Assembly (NCBI GenBank): GCA_025057275.1
Contig: JANWXQ010000056.1
Location: 1-51,741, forward strand
DNA: 51,741 nucleotides
Direction of reading: 5' to 3'
Origin: Chitinophagales bacterium
GTDB lineage: Bacteria > Bacteroidota > Bacteroidia > Chitinophagales > UBA10324
The position numbers and the translations under genes are program-made. Positions within the stretch are counted from its first letter, which is position 1. The number at the start of each line of letters is the position of its first letter. The notes under the pieces were generated by a model. That model did no database searches, was not told the origin of the DNA, and worked only from the letters and a program-made list of their open reading frames with translations. This document shows positions 1 through 8,260 of the stretch, one piece after another.

Positions 1-597
1 AATGGTAAACAAGACGCTGTGCGTCATGGCCTGATCCACTGCGGCGTAATTGAGGTAATTGGTGCCGGCAACGTAGGCCAGCAGGATCAAGGCTACAACC
101 CGGTCGGAAAAATAGCGCAGCAACAGAAGGCGCAACAGAAATACACCTAGCAGGCCGTACAGAAACATGCCGGCGCCGATGGCAAACTGGTAGGGAAAGG
201 AAAATCCGTCGGCCGGTGCGGAGCGACTAAACAGAGCATAAGCATGGCCTGCAAGAAAAAAAGGCAACATGGTCAAAGCCAGGCCGGATGGATATTTGAA
301 GACGCAGTTGCCCGTGAGGGGATGTGTATGGGCTTGTTGCATTTCGGGAGCAAAGCGATACTGAATTATCACAGAGTCCAGGTAGGCGCAATGTTTGAGG
401 TCTCGATAGATGAACAGCGCTGGCAGGTATTGGTAATAGCCGCTTACATCCCAACCGACAGTGGCCTCAGATTGTGTTTTGTTCCAACGTGGATGAAAGC
501 AAAAAGCCACATAACACATTAGCAAGTAACAGCCGATCAGGCAGAAAAAGGATAGCCGGTTTTCTCGTGGAGGAATGAGTAACCTGATTACCTTCAT
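1..597 (-). CDS. Polytopic membrane protein, GT39/PMT-like (3' end beyond window)
   Basis: Reading the minus strand from the ATG at 597 gives 199 open codons that run off the left edge, so the C-terminus is missing. An in-frame TGA two codons upstream fixes the start at or after this ATG. Hydrophobic segments lie near residues 17-33, 104-122, 138-160 and 167-180. The motifs GWDVSGYYQYLPALFIYRDL, KYPSGLALTML, PADGFSFPYQ and GTNYLNYAAVDQAMTHS match, from memory, a Bacteroidota family of large inner-membrane proteins often labelled glycosyltransferase family 39 or hypothetical. The acidic residue after the first membrane helix (GWD) would be the expected catalytic region in GT39-type lipid-linked sugar transferases; this role is inferred. 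No exact TAnnTTTG box precedes it. Confidence is high for a real membrane protein and moderate for the transferase label. Confidence 0.8.
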   Translation of the reverse strand, partial: MKVIRLLIPPRENRLSFFCLIGCYLLMCYVAFCFHPRWNKTQSEATVGWDVSGYYQYLPALFIYRDLKHCAYLDSVIIQYRFAPEMQQAHTHPLTGNCVFKYPSGLALTMLPFFLAGHAYALFSRSAPADGFSFPYQFAIGAGMFLYGLLGVFLLRLLLLRYFSDRVVALILLAYVAGTNYLNYAAVDQAMTHSVLFTI

Positions 598-757
598 TGA
601 TCACTTCACAAGGTAATTGAGCAAGCAGCAGTGGGAAGGTAAGATAAGTTGTGATGGTATCGATATACGGCGTATGCACTTGCCCAGGTTTCGGAAACCA
701 GTTGCATGTTACTTAGCGTCAGGACCGGCGCGCAGTATGCTTCACATCTAAAAAGAA

Positions 758-781
758 AAAAGCCGCCCTAAGGCGGCTTTT
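758..781 (-). terminator. Rho-independent terminator after the small lipoprotein pair
   Basis: A 7-bp GC stem (AGCCGCC/GGCGGCT) with a 4-nt loop is extended by A:T pairs on both sides. On the minus strand it is followed by a run of T, and it lies 25 nt past the stop of the 806-1216 gene. It can also act in the plus direction. Confidence 0.85.
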
Positions 782-805
782 GGAGCGGATGTTAACCGAA
801 AGGAA

Positions 806-1216
806 TTACTTAGGCGGCTGTTGTTGCTGGGTTGCGCCTTTCCGATCGGTTACCGACTTAGGGCCTTCCTGCTGAGTGCCGGGCCGGTCGGTTACGGTTT
901 GCGGGCCTTGTTGCTGGGTGCCCGGCCGATCTGCTACGGTGCCCTTCTTAGGGTCTTCCTTTTTAGGAGCAGGAGGAGCGGGTTTCTTCACGCCAGGCTT
1001 TTTCATGGCTGCTGCCATCAGGGAATCAGCCCGGTGCTGGGCAATGGCCATGATTTCGCTCATGCAGGCCTGCATGACCGAGTCGGTTAATGCTTTGATT
1101 CGCGCATTGCCAATGGAATCGGCCCGGGCAATGGCTTTGCTGTTATCAACAGGCTGGCAGCCCGAAAGGGCAAGGACTGCGGCCACGAAAAGGGCAGGGA
1201 TTGCTAAGGTTTTCAT
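806..1216 (-). CDS. Small lipoprotein with a repeated PGTQQ tail
   Basis: A 136-aa protein whose N-terminus is a type II signal peptide with lipobox LSGC (Cys about residue 20), so it should be lipidated and held in the envelope. The middle is a short helical segment with the pattern RADSIGNARIKAL, shared with the upstream gene, so the two are probably paralogues. A Lys/Pro-rich stretch follows, then three imperfect repeats of about 14 residues containing TDRPGTQQ and ending in polyglutamine. I recognise no catalytic domain. It starts 30 nt after the stop of the upstream lipoprotein gene, so the two form one transcription unit ending at the hairpin at 758-781. The repeats look disordered and may vary in copy number between strains. 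Function unknown. Confidence 0.8.
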   Translation of the reverse strand: MKTLAIPALFVAAVLALSGCQPVDNSKAIARADSIGNARIKALTDSVMQACMSEIMAIAQHRADSLMAAAMKKPGVKKPAPPAPKKEDPKKGTVADRPGTQQQGPQTVTDRPGTQQEGPKSVTDRKGATQQQQPPK

Positions 1217-1246
1217 GATTCTGTATAAGTTTTCTGGATTAAACCT

Positions 1247-1492
1247 TTACATACCGCCATGAGCTGTGGCCAGAGCGTTGTAGATGGAATCAGTTTTCTG
1301 CTGAATCCACATCGCGCGGTTCGACTGGCAATTCTGGACAGCCATTTGCAGTGCAGCATCTTTACCGGCATTGAAAATGGAATCGGCGCGCTTCATAATC
1401 GCAGCTTCATCCATAGGCTTTCCCTGTTGGCAGCCGGAAAGGCCCGTAGCAACAGCGAGGCCGGCCAGCAGGAGCACACAGAAGGGTTTCAT
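1247..1492 (-). CDS. Small lipoprotein, paralogue of the next gene
   Basis: The 81-aa product starts at the ATG at 1492 (MKPFCVLLLAGLAVATGLSG), giving a clean type II signal peptide with lipobox LSGC. An in-frame ATG 13 codons upstream would put charged residues before the signal peptide and overlap the promoter box at 1518-1525, so I reject it. The mature part contains RADSIFNAGKDAALQMAV, which resembles the segment in the 806-1216 protein. There is no tail of repeats here. It is the first gene of a two-gene unit. Function unknown; likely a small periplasm-facing membrane-anchored protein. Confidence 0.8.
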   Translation of the reverse strand: MKPFCVLLLAGLAVATGLSGCQQGKPMDEAAIMKRADSIFNAGKDAALQMAVQNCQSNRAMWIQQKTDSIYNALATAHGGM

Positions 1493-1517
1493 TGGCGTTG
1501 AACGGATTTTGGTGGGG

Positions 1518-1525
1518 CAAATGTA
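1518..1525 (-). promoter_or_regulatory. Bacteroidota -7 element (TACATTTG) for the lipoprotein pair
   Basis: An exact TAnnTTTG match on the minus strand, 25 nt upstream of the ATG at 1492. It supports that start over the upstream in-frame ATG. No convincing -33 TTTG is visible. Confidence 0.6.
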
Positions 1526-1608
1526 GGGCATTTGCTTTCATTAACAGAAAGGATTTTTACCGGTTAGCAAAACTCAAGCTGTTTTGAAGCCTGAGGAGCT
1601 GTATTTTG

Positions 1609-1616
1609 TATGTTTG
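1609..1616 (+). promoter_or_regulatory. -33/-7 promoter (TATGTTTG) for the EGF-like lipoprotein
   Basis: An exact TAnnTTTG with a TTTTG at 1582-1586, about 22 nt upstream, in the position of a -33 element. Transcription would begin near 1621, inside the longest reading frame, which supports translation from 1662. Confidence 0.6.
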
Positions 1617-1661
1617 TGCTGCGTGTCTGGTTTTTTCCCCAAACTCATTTCCGGCAAGCTG

Positions 1662-2135
1662 ATGATCGTGGCCGGCGTGGCTGCGTTGGCGTTGTTGTTT
1701 TGGGCGTGTAAAGACCCATGTCAGGGCGTGCGTTGCGTACATGGCGACTGCCTGGATGGCGCCTGCAAGTGTGCCCCCGGCTACGTGGGCGACAGTTGTT
1801 CGGTAGAATGGAAAAGCTTGTTTTTTGGCACCTATAATGTGTATGACATCTGTTCTTTAACCGGCATTTCGCTTTATACGGTCAACATCAAGCAAGATTC
1901 CACTGGCTTGTTCAAGGTGCTTATCGCCAACTTCGCCAATGCCTTTGCCGGCGACGTTCGGGCCACCGTGTCGGGAAACATATTGACCATTCCTGCCCAG
2001 AGCCCGGATAACGACCACCGCACCGTTAGCGGTTCCGGCACGTTTTATAACCAGGATTCGTTGAGCTTGAGCTATCGCATCGTTTCCACACAAGGTTGGG
2101 AGAATGTCTGTGACCAGTCGTACTGGAAAAAATAA
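1662..2135 (+). CDS. Lipoprotein with one EGF-like domain
   Basis: A 157-aa protein read from the ATG at 1662. The longer frame from 1584 begins upstream of the predicted promoter and lacks a proper signal peptide, whereas 1662 gives MIVAGVAALALLFWAC, a short lipoprotein signal with Cys16 as the lipidated residue. Immediately after it come six cysteines (about residues 20, 25, 30, 35, 37 and 46) with the EGF-like spacing ending C-x-C-x8-C. The remaining 110 residues look like a beta-rich domain of unknown type. Small lipoproteins of this EGF-plus-beta form occur in Bacteroidota. Function unknown; probably outer-membrane or surface located. No operon partner is obvious. Confidence 0.75.
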   Translation: MIVAGVAALALLFWACKDPCQGVRCVHGDCLDGACKCAPGYVGDSCSVEWKSLFFGTYNVYDICSLTGISLYTVNIKQDSTGLFKVLIANFANAFAGDVRATVSGNILTIPAQSPDNDHRTVSGSGTFYNQDSLSLSYRIVSTQGWENVCDQSYWKK

Positions 2136-2201
2136 GCCGGCTGTTTTTTTGCTATCTTGCAGAAGAAAAACTTGGAACGGAAATTGACCTAAAGCAGGGT
2201 A

Positions 2202-2771
2202 ATGCAAATAGTCGTCATTCTGCTGCTGGTTGCCTTTTCACCGTCGCTTTTCGGACAAACGGAAGGTAAGCTGCTGCCATTGATGGTAGTGGGTGGCGAT
2301 ACTGTTCCTGTATGTACCCTGCATGAGGTGGTTGTAGTGAGCAAGCGCACGTTTGCTTCCCAGGCAGAGCAGCAGCGGTTCAATCAGCTACGCCGTAATG
2401 TGCTGATTGTTTACCCTTACGCCGTAGAAGCAGCCCGGCTGTTCCGTTCCATTAACGATGAACTGGCGCAACTGGAAAAAAAGAAAGACCGCCGCAAATT
2501 CCTCAGGCAGAAAGAGCGGGAGCTGGATGCCATGTACAGTTATACACTGCGCAACATGACCGTTACGCAGGGGGATTTGCTGGTTAAACTGATTGCGCGC
2601 GAAACCGGAGTAAGCGTTTATACCCTGATCGAAGAATTAAAAAACCCTGTGTCCGCATTTTATTGGGACAAAGCCAGCAGTTTCTTTGGCTATTCGCTTA
2701 AGCAACAATACGACCCTCAGGAAATGCGCGACATTGAGCTGATTGTACGCTCATTGGAAGCAGGTTACTAA
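2202..2771 (+). CDS. DUF4294 family protein
   Basis: A 189-aa protein with an N-terminal signal sequence (to about residue 20) and the body typical of DUF4294, a Bacteroidota family of unknown function. Characteristic stretches are RRNVLIVYPYAVEAARLF, LTVTQGDLLVKLI-like TVTQGDLLVKLIARETG, and a C-terminal segment reading YDPQEMRDIELIVRSLE. A Lys/Arg-rich helix near residues 90-105 may form a coiled coil. It probably acts in the periplasm. Its TAA overlaps the TAG of the convergent GT9 gene by 3-4 nt, so the two 3' ends share bases and no terminator separates them. Confidence 0.85.
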   Translation: MQIVVILLLVAFSPSLFGQTEGKLLPLMVVGGDTVPVCTLHEVVVVSKRTFASQAEQQRFNQLRRNVLIVYPYAVEAARLFRSINDELAQLEKKKDRRKFLRQKERELDAMYSYTLRNMTVTQGDLLVKLIARETGVSVYTLIEELKNPVSAFYWDKASSFFGYSLKQQYDPQEMRDIELIVRSLEAGY

Positions 2772-3751
2772 GCCATCGCCAGGCGGACGATTTCATCGAC
2801 ATCCAGATCGTTCATACACCGGAAATGGCCTTTGGGGCATCGGCTGAATCCCAGTTTGGAACAAGGGCGGCACGATAGTCCGGCACGTTCCACGATCCGG
2901 CTGCCAGCAGGAGGCGGCTCATCGCCAAAGTAAGGGAACATGCCCAGCGCAGGAACCGTATTGCCCCAAACCGAGATGATGCGCTTGCGAAAGGCCGCAG
3001 CAATGTGCATCAGTCCGGTGTCAGGCGTGATAACCACCCGGGCCTGCCGGATGACTGAGGCCGATTGATGCAACGTTAACCGGCCACAGGCATGATGGAC
3101 TTTTAACGGTGCCAGTTCCTGCAACAGATTACCAGTCAGTTCATCTTCCTTTCCACCCAAAAGCACAATGGGCAGGGGAAGCCGTTGAACCAGCTGTTGC
3201 AGCTTGGCCAGCGGCATTTTTTTGGTGGCATGGGCAGCGCCAACAGCAAGGGCCGCATAGCCATGCAAATGGGTGAGAGGAAGCCGATCGACAGGTATTT
3301 CCTGATCAGGTGGAATAAAATAATCGAGGCCCTTACCATCGTTGCGAACGCCCAGGGGGCGCACGACGTTCAGGTAGCGATCCACCAGATGGGCTGCGGG
3401 TAACCAGTTGATCTTAAAATTGACCAGCAACCATTTTTCCAGATTGAGCTTGTGCACGGCAGCCTGACGACGCCCGAGAAGCCGGCGGATCAGCCAAGAG
3501 GTTCTGTTGTTTTGCAAATCAGCGATGAAGTCATAACGCTCGGCGCGCAATTTTTGAATCAAACGCGGCAAGGGCTCCTGTTGCCAGAAAATCCTGTCCA
3601 AATACGGATTAGCCCGAAAAATATCGGCAAAGGATACACCGGTAAGCAGATGAATTTGCGCCTGCGGAAAAGTCTTTCTTAAGCACCGGATTACGGGAGA
3701 GATCAGAACAAGGTCGCCAATGCTGCTGAATCGGATCAGAAGCACCTTCAC
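2768..3751 (-). CDS. Glycosyltransferase family 9 (ADP-heptose:LPS heptosyltransferase-like)
   Basis: A 327-aa GT-B protein starting with MKVLLIRFSSIGDLVLISPV, the classic GT9 N-terminus. The C-terminal half has VVITPDTGLMHIAAAF near residues 242-257, the conserved nucleotide-sugar binding loop of WaaC/WaaF-type enzymes. It should transfer a heptose or related sugar to the LPS core or another envelope glycan on the cytoplasmic side. The acceptor is not predictable. The start codon is GTG at 3751; a near-match to the promoter element (CACCTTTG, 3757-3764) ends 5 nt before it, as expected for a leaderless mRNA. It diverges from the sulfatase gene at 3853. Confidence 0.9.
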   Translation of the reverse strand: MKVLLIRFSSIGDLVLISPVIRCLRKTFPQAQIHLLTGVSFADIFRANPYLDRIFWQQEPLPRLIQKLRAERYDFIADLQNNRTSWLIRRLLGRRQAAVHKLNLEKWLLVNFKINWLPAAHLVDRYLNVVRPLGVRNDGKGLDYFIPPDQEIPVDRLPLTHLHGYAALAVGAAHATKKMPLAKLQQLVQRLPLPIVLLGGKEDELTGNLLQELAPLKVHHACGRLTLHQSASVIRQARVVITPDTGLMHIAAAFRKRIISVWGNTVPALGMFPYFGDEPPPAGSRIVERAGLSCRPCSKLGFSRCPKGHFRCMNDLDVDEIVRLAMA

Positions 3752-3756
3752 AGCTG

Positions 3757-3764
3757 CAAAGGTG
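3757..3764 (-). promoter_or_regulatory. Near-consensus -7 element (CACCTTTG) abutting a GTG start
   Basis: One mismatch to TAnnTTTG on the minus strand. Only 5 nt separate it from the GTG start at 3751, so the transcript would begin at or near the start codon. Confidence 0.4.
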
Positions 3765-3778
3765 ATTAAACCCTTACT

Positions 3779-3786
3779 TAAATTTG
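3779..3786 (+). promoter_or_regulatory. Candidate -7 element (TAAATTTG) for the sulfatase pair
   Basis: An exact TAnnTTTG, 66 nt upstream of the first sulfatase ATG, in the divergent gap between it and the GT9 gene. No clear -33 element; such a short match can occur by chance. Confidence 0.4.
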
Positions 3787-3852
3787 ACTTGGGCTGATGG
3801 CTGCAACCCTTTTATCCTGGCTTCGTAACAGTAAAAATTGGTCTGTCATGTG

Positions 3853-6048
3853 ATGATGACTTTTCGATTTGTTTCCGTTCTAGTTCTTGCCGGCCTGTTG
3901 TCCGCCACCCGGGGAATGGGGCAATGCTCCCTGAGTATTCCCTCCAACGTAAAGGCAAAAAACCAAACCAGTTGTTCAGTGGATGTAAGCTGGAAAGCTG
4001 TCAGTGGCAGCAGTTACTACAAGGTGCGGCACCGGATATCCGGCAGCGGCACGTGGACATATAGCCCGGAAATCTATACCACTGCGTACACGGTTTCCGG
4101 GCTGGCGGCCAACGTGAGTTACGAATTTGCCGTTGCCAGTCATTGCAGCGACGGCACCACTGCCGGCTACTCGGCCTCGGTAATCAAGGCCACGAAAAAA
4201 TGCACAGCGCCTTCCAATGTAACCATTGGCAACATAACGTCATCTTCTGCCCTTATCCAATGGACAGCCCTTTGCGGCAGTTCCCAGTTTACCCTGCAGC
4301 ATCGTCCGCTGGGTTCTTCTGCATGGACAAAGGTGAAGAACATCACCACTGCCAGCTACACCCTTGGCGGGCTAAACCCCGGGACATCTTATGAGGTCAG
4401 ACTGCAGACTGACTGTGGCAGCGTCAACAGCGGCTGGACGTCCATTGTTTCCTTTACCACTGCTACCTCCGCGTTACCCGGCCGCAACATCATTCTTTAT
4501 GTACTGGACGACGCCCGGTACGATGCCTTTACCGTTAACGGCGGACCGTCGTGGTTCAGCACACCGGCCATAACCAGTCTGGCCACAGAAGGAGTCAATT
4601 TCAAACTGTCCATACCGACTACCTCACAATGTTCGCCGAGCAGAGCCAGCCTGTACACCGGCGTATACGCTCACATCCACGGAGTGGAAAAGAACGGCGA
4701 TGCCATGAATGCCGGCGTTCCTTTGGTGCAGCAAATCTTAAAGGACCATGGATATCATACCGGATTTGTCGGCAAGTACGGTCAATATCTGGGCGACCCG
4801 CAGGGTTTTAACTGGTGGGCCACCTCAGATGGAAATGTTTTTGAAGATGCCAGCTACCGCATCAATGGCAAAGACACCATCATTTCCGGTCACATTTCCG
4901 ATGTGTACCAGCAATTGGCGCTGGATTTCCTAAACAGTGTACCGTCAGGCAAGCGTTTTGCCTTGTTTTTCTTTACGCGTGTTCCGCATGAGCCTACCAC
5001 TCCAAGACCTGCCGATGCTGCCCTGTACACCGGCGAAGTGCTGCCATTTCCTTCGAACTTTTCTTTTTACACCAACAATTATCCTTCCTTCTACACCTCA
5101 GGTATCTGGTCAGCAGACAGTGCGGCGGCCCGCGATAAGATTTTAAAGACCTTCCAGTCGCTGGCCGGAGCAGAAGCCAACGTAGCAGCCTTACTGGACT
5201 GGCTGAATGGAAAGGGGCTAAAGGATAGCACCCTCTTTATGCTGACCAGCGACAACGGTTATCTGCTTGGCGAGCACAAGCTCAAAGAAAAAATTTTGGC
5301 TTTGGAGGAATCCATTCGGGTGCCCCTGTTTGTGCGTTACCCCAAATGGTTTGCGCCCGGCACGGTGGTGAGCCAGTCCATTACCGCCAACATCGACCTG
5401 CCATTGACGATGCTGGAGTTGGCAGGCATTCCCAACATCTACGGTATGCAGGGACTAAGCCTGAAAAGCCAGGCAACCGGCACGGAAACCCGGACCAAGT
5501 TTTTTTATCAGACCGGTTGGGATCCGTATTATGCCAAATTGCGGGCATTGCGCACGCTGAGTGACATATTCATCCGCTCCTACTGTAAAACCACTTGCGA
5601 AGAGTTTTACGATCTGACCACTGATCCCCGACAAAACAGCAATCAGATTTTTAATCCGGCCTATGCTACGTTGATCGCTCAACGGAAAGTTACGCTGGAC
5701 AGCCTTCGTGCGGTTTTCGGTGATTATACACCATCCAAAAAAACCTGTTCGCTTGTTACTTCCGGATCCCGTAGTTCCTGGCAGGCAACCGAACCGGATG
5801 CCGACTTAACGATTTACCCGCTACCCGCTTCCGATCTGCTGAACATTTCCTGTTTTCAGGGTTGGAAGGAAGGAACGGTGGTGCGCATCACCGATGTGCA
5901 GGGGCGCATGATGGCGGAGATTCACTCCCTGACGGGAGAGCAGCACGTTACCGTTGACGTGTCGGCATGGCCTTCTGGCATGTACGTTCTTGCCTGCAGC
6001 CGGCCACAGGGTTGGGCAAGGTATCGTATGTTTACTGTGGAAAGATAA
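3853..6048 (+). CDS. Secreted sulfatase with two N-terminal FN3 domains and a T9SS sorting domain
   Basis: A 731-aa protein from the tandem ATGs at 3853. Order: signal peptide to about residue 24; two cysteine-bearing fibronectin type III domains (about 30-115 and 116-205); an alkaline-phosphatase-fold sulfatase (about 211-620); and a type A T9SS C-terminal domain from about 650 (IYPLPASDLLNIS, then WPSGMYVL). The sulfatase has the metal-binding LDDARYD motif and the formylglycine signature C-S-P-S-R at Cys260, plus TSDNGYLLGEHKLKEK further on, so it should be active if a maturase converts Cys260. It would cleave sulfate esters on an extracellular polysaccharide or glycoprotein; the substrate is unknown. 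The next gene, 7 nt downstream, is a full-length paralogue. N-terminal FN3 pairs are unusual for sulfatases, which normally begin with the catalytic domain. Confidence 0.9.
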   Translation: MMTFRFVSVLVLAGLLSATRGMGQCSLSIPSNVKAKNQTSCSVDVSWKAVSGSSYYKVRHRISGSGTWTYSPEIYTTAYTVSGLAANVSYEFAVASHCSDGTTAGYSASVIKATKKCTAPSNVTIGNITSSSALIQWTALCGSSQFTLQHRPLGSSAWTKVKNITTASYTLGGLNPGTSYEVRLQTDCGSVNSGWTSIVSFTTATSALPGRNIILYVLDDARYDAFTVNGGPSWFSTPAITSLATEGVNFKLSIPTTSQCSPSRASLYTGVYAHIHGVEKNGDAMNAGVPLVQQILKDHGYHTGFVGKYGQYLGDPQGFNWWATSDGNVFEDASYRINGKDTIISGHISDVYQQLALDFLNSVPSGKRFALFFFTRVPHEPTTPRPADAALYTGEVLPFPSNFSFYTNNYPSFYTSGIWSADSAAARDKILKTFQSLAGAEANVAALLDWLNGKGLKDSTLFMLTSDNGYLLGEHKLKEKILALEESIRVPLFVRYPKWFAPGTVVSQSITANIDLPLTMLELAGIPNIYGMQGLSLKSQATGTETRTKFFYQTGWDPYYAKLRALRTLSDIFIRSYCKTTCEEFYDLTTDPRQNSNQIFNPAYATLIAQRKVTLDSLRAVFGDYTPSKKTCSLVTSGSRSSWQATEPDADLTIYPLPASDLLNISCFQGWKEGTVVRITDVQGRMMAEIHSLTGEQHVTVDVSAWPSGMYVLACSRPQGWARYRMFTVER

Positions 6049-6055
6049 TTTTTTT

Positions 6056-8233
6056 ATGAGCGATATGTGCCGGCTGTTTTTTTTCTGCCTGTGGGGGCTT
6101 ATGATTTCCACTCGTCTGTCAGCTACCTGCACCCTGCCATCACCCCAGAATCTGCAGGCCAAAAACATTACCAGCTGTTCCATGGAGGTAAGCTGGAAGA
6201 AGGTTAACGGAGCCAGCTATTATCAGGTGCGCTATAAGCTAAGTTCAATAGCTGTTTGGACGTATTCGGCGACAGTAACCACAACCAAGCTGACTCTTTC
6301 TGGACTACAGCCTTCATCATCGTACGATTTGGCAGTGGCCAGTTACTGTGCCGATGCCACTACGTCGGGTTATTCCAATGCCATTACCCGAAGTACGCTT
6401 GCCTGCACCAAGCCAACAGGCCTTACAGTGGCGGTACTTTCCGCTTTTGAGGCAAAGGCAAGCTGGACCCCGATTTGCGGCACTACACTATTCTCGGTAC
6501 AGTATCGTAAACAGGGGGTTTCCACCTGGACAACAGTTAACGGGGTCAACGGAACGGAATATTTGATTGGTTCGCTTTCTCCCCAAACGAACTATGAATG
6601 CCGCATTCGCTCCGACTGTGGAGGCGTTTACTCCGGATATACTTCCATCGTATCGTTTACCACACCTATGGCTCCGCCTGATGCACGCAAAAATATACTG
6701 TTCATCTTCTTGGATGATGGTCGCTACGATTCCTATCAGCCTACAGGCGCGCCAAGCTGGGTGGAAACACCGGCCATCAACCGGATTGCGACGGAAGGAG
6801 TCAATTTTCAGATTGCTATTCCCACTACGTCGCAGTGTGCACCCAGCAGGGCCACGGTGTACACCGGCCTGTATTCGTTTCATCACGGCGTCTTGCGCAA
6901 CGGCGATACGCTCAACAAGGCCCTGACGCTGGTGCAGACCCTGTTGCAGCAACGGGGCTATTATACCGGCTTTATCGGAAAATTCGGACAGCGATTCGGC
7001 GACCCCAGAGGATTTCACTGGTGGGCCGTAAGCAGAGGAAATAATTTTATAAATGAAACATACAGTATTAACGGAGTGTCCGAGTCCAGGCCCGGCCACA
7101 TCAGCGACGTGTATTTCAACTTGGCTAAGGAGTTCATCGCCACCGTTCCTGCCCAAACGCCCTTTGCGCTGTTCTATTTTACGCGCGTCCCGCATCACCC
7201 GACCACACCCCGGCCAGAGGATGAATCCCTGTATCTGAACGAATCCATGCCTTTCCCCTCCAACTTTAATTTTTATACCAGCCTCTACCCCAGTTACTAT
7301 CATGCCAGAAAATGGAATGCCGATTCAGCTACCGTTCGGGCCGAAAAACTGGAAATGTTTCAGTGCCTCAGAGGCGTGGAAGCGAATGTGGATTCCTTCT
7401 TCTACCTGCTGGAACAACGGGGGGCGCTGGACAGCACGCTGATCATTTTCAGCAGCGATAACGGCTACCTGATGGGAGAACACCAAATGCAGGCTAAAGT
7501 GGTGGCTTTGGAAGAATCCATTCGCGTACCCTTATTTGTTCGCTATCCAGCCTGGTTTGCTGCCGGTACGGTGGTAACCCATCAGATCGCTTCCAATATT
7601 GATATACCGGTTACCCTTCTGGAATTTGCCGGAATACCAAACATCTATGGATTTCAAGGCATTTCGCTGCGTGCGCTGGCCAGCGGAGCAGCCAATCGTT
7701 CAGCATTGCTCTACGACTTTGGCGGAGATAATGAAATACCTCCGATCCGGGCCGTACGTACGCTTACTGACAAGTTCATCCGCAGCTATTGTACCAGCAC
7801 CACGGAAGAGTATTTTGACCTGGTTGCCGATCCGCAGGAAAACGTAAATCTCATTTTTAATTCGGCTTATCAGCAAATCATTCAACAGCGTCGCTTGTTG
7901 CTGGATAGTTTAAGGCAGTTGTTTGCCGACATAACGCCGGTGGCGCGCACCTGTTCTTTGGTCGGTTCGTCGCGTTTGGGCTCAGGGAGGGTAGAGGAGT
8001 TGGTGTTGTATCCTCAGCCTGCCGATAACCACCTAACCGTCGTGACCGGCATGGAAGGACCAGTTTCTGTGGAAATTCACGACCTGAGTGGCCATCTGCT
8101 TCAGGTGCTGGAAAAGAAGGATGGGGAACGCTTTGAATTGAACATCTCCATGCTGGCAGAAGGAAGCTACCTGCTCAGTTGTGCAGGAGCGAAAGGAAGA
8201 AAACAAGTTCTTCTGATGGTGCAACGGCCGTAA
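6056..8233 (+). CDS. Second FN3-FN3-sulfatase-T9SS paralogue
   Basis: A 725-aa protein, start chosen at ATG 6056 (MSDMCRLFFFCLWGLMIS) because it gives a signal peptide and follows the previous stop by 7 nt; longer in-frame starts overlap the upstream gene. Same domain order as its neighbour: two FN3 domains, sulfatase from about residue 215, T9SS type A domain from about 649 (LYPQPADNHLTV). The formylglycine motif is C-A-P-S-R at Cys261 and the metal motif is LDDGRYD. Segments such as SWKKVNGASYYQVR in the first FN3 domain match the upstream protein nearly residue for residue, so the pair arose by tandem duplication. Both catalytic motifs are intact, so neither copy looks decayed. Translation may be coupled to the upstream gene. 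Confidence 0.9.
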   Translation: MSDMCRLFFFCLWGLMISTRLSATCTLPSPQNLQAKNITSCSMEVSWKKVNGASYYQVRYKLSSIAVWTYSATVTTTKLTLSGLQPSSSYDLAVASYCADATTSGYSNAITRSTLACTKPTGLTVAVLSAFEAKASWTPICGTTLFSVQYRKQGVSTWTTVNGVNGTEYLIGSLSPQTNYECRIRSDCGGVYSGYTSIVSFTTPMAPPDARKNILFIFLDDGRYDSYQPTGAPSWVETPAINRIATEGVNFQIAIPTTSQCAPSRATVYTGLYSFHHGVLRNGDTLNKALTLVQTLLQQRGYYTGFIGKFGQRFGDPRGFHWWAVSRGNNFINETYSINGVSESRPGHISDVYFNLAKEFIATVPAQTPFALFYFTRVPHHPTTPRPEDESLYLNESMPFPSNFNFYTSLYPSYYHARKWNADSATVRAEKLEMFQCLRGVEANVDSFFYLLEQRGALDSTLIIFSSDNGYLMGEHQMQAKVVALEESIRVPLFVRYPAWFAAGTVVTHQIASNIDIPVTLLEFAGIPNIYGFQGISLRALASGAANRSALLYDFGGDNEIPPIRAVRTLTDKFIRSYCTSTTEEYFDLVADPQENVNLIFNSAYQQIIQQRRLLLDSLRQLFADITPVARTCSLVGSSRLGSGRVEELVLYPQPADNHLTVVTGMEGPVSVEIHDLSGHLLQVLEKKDGERFELNISMLAEGSYLLSCAGAKGRKQVLLMVQRP

Positions 8234-8260
8234 AGCTATATTGCGCGCAGCGCCCTGCCC

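Noticed and set aside
1584-1661. Longer N-terminus for the EGF-like lipoprotein
   Set aside because: It starts upstream of the predicted promoter and hides the lipobox signal peptide.
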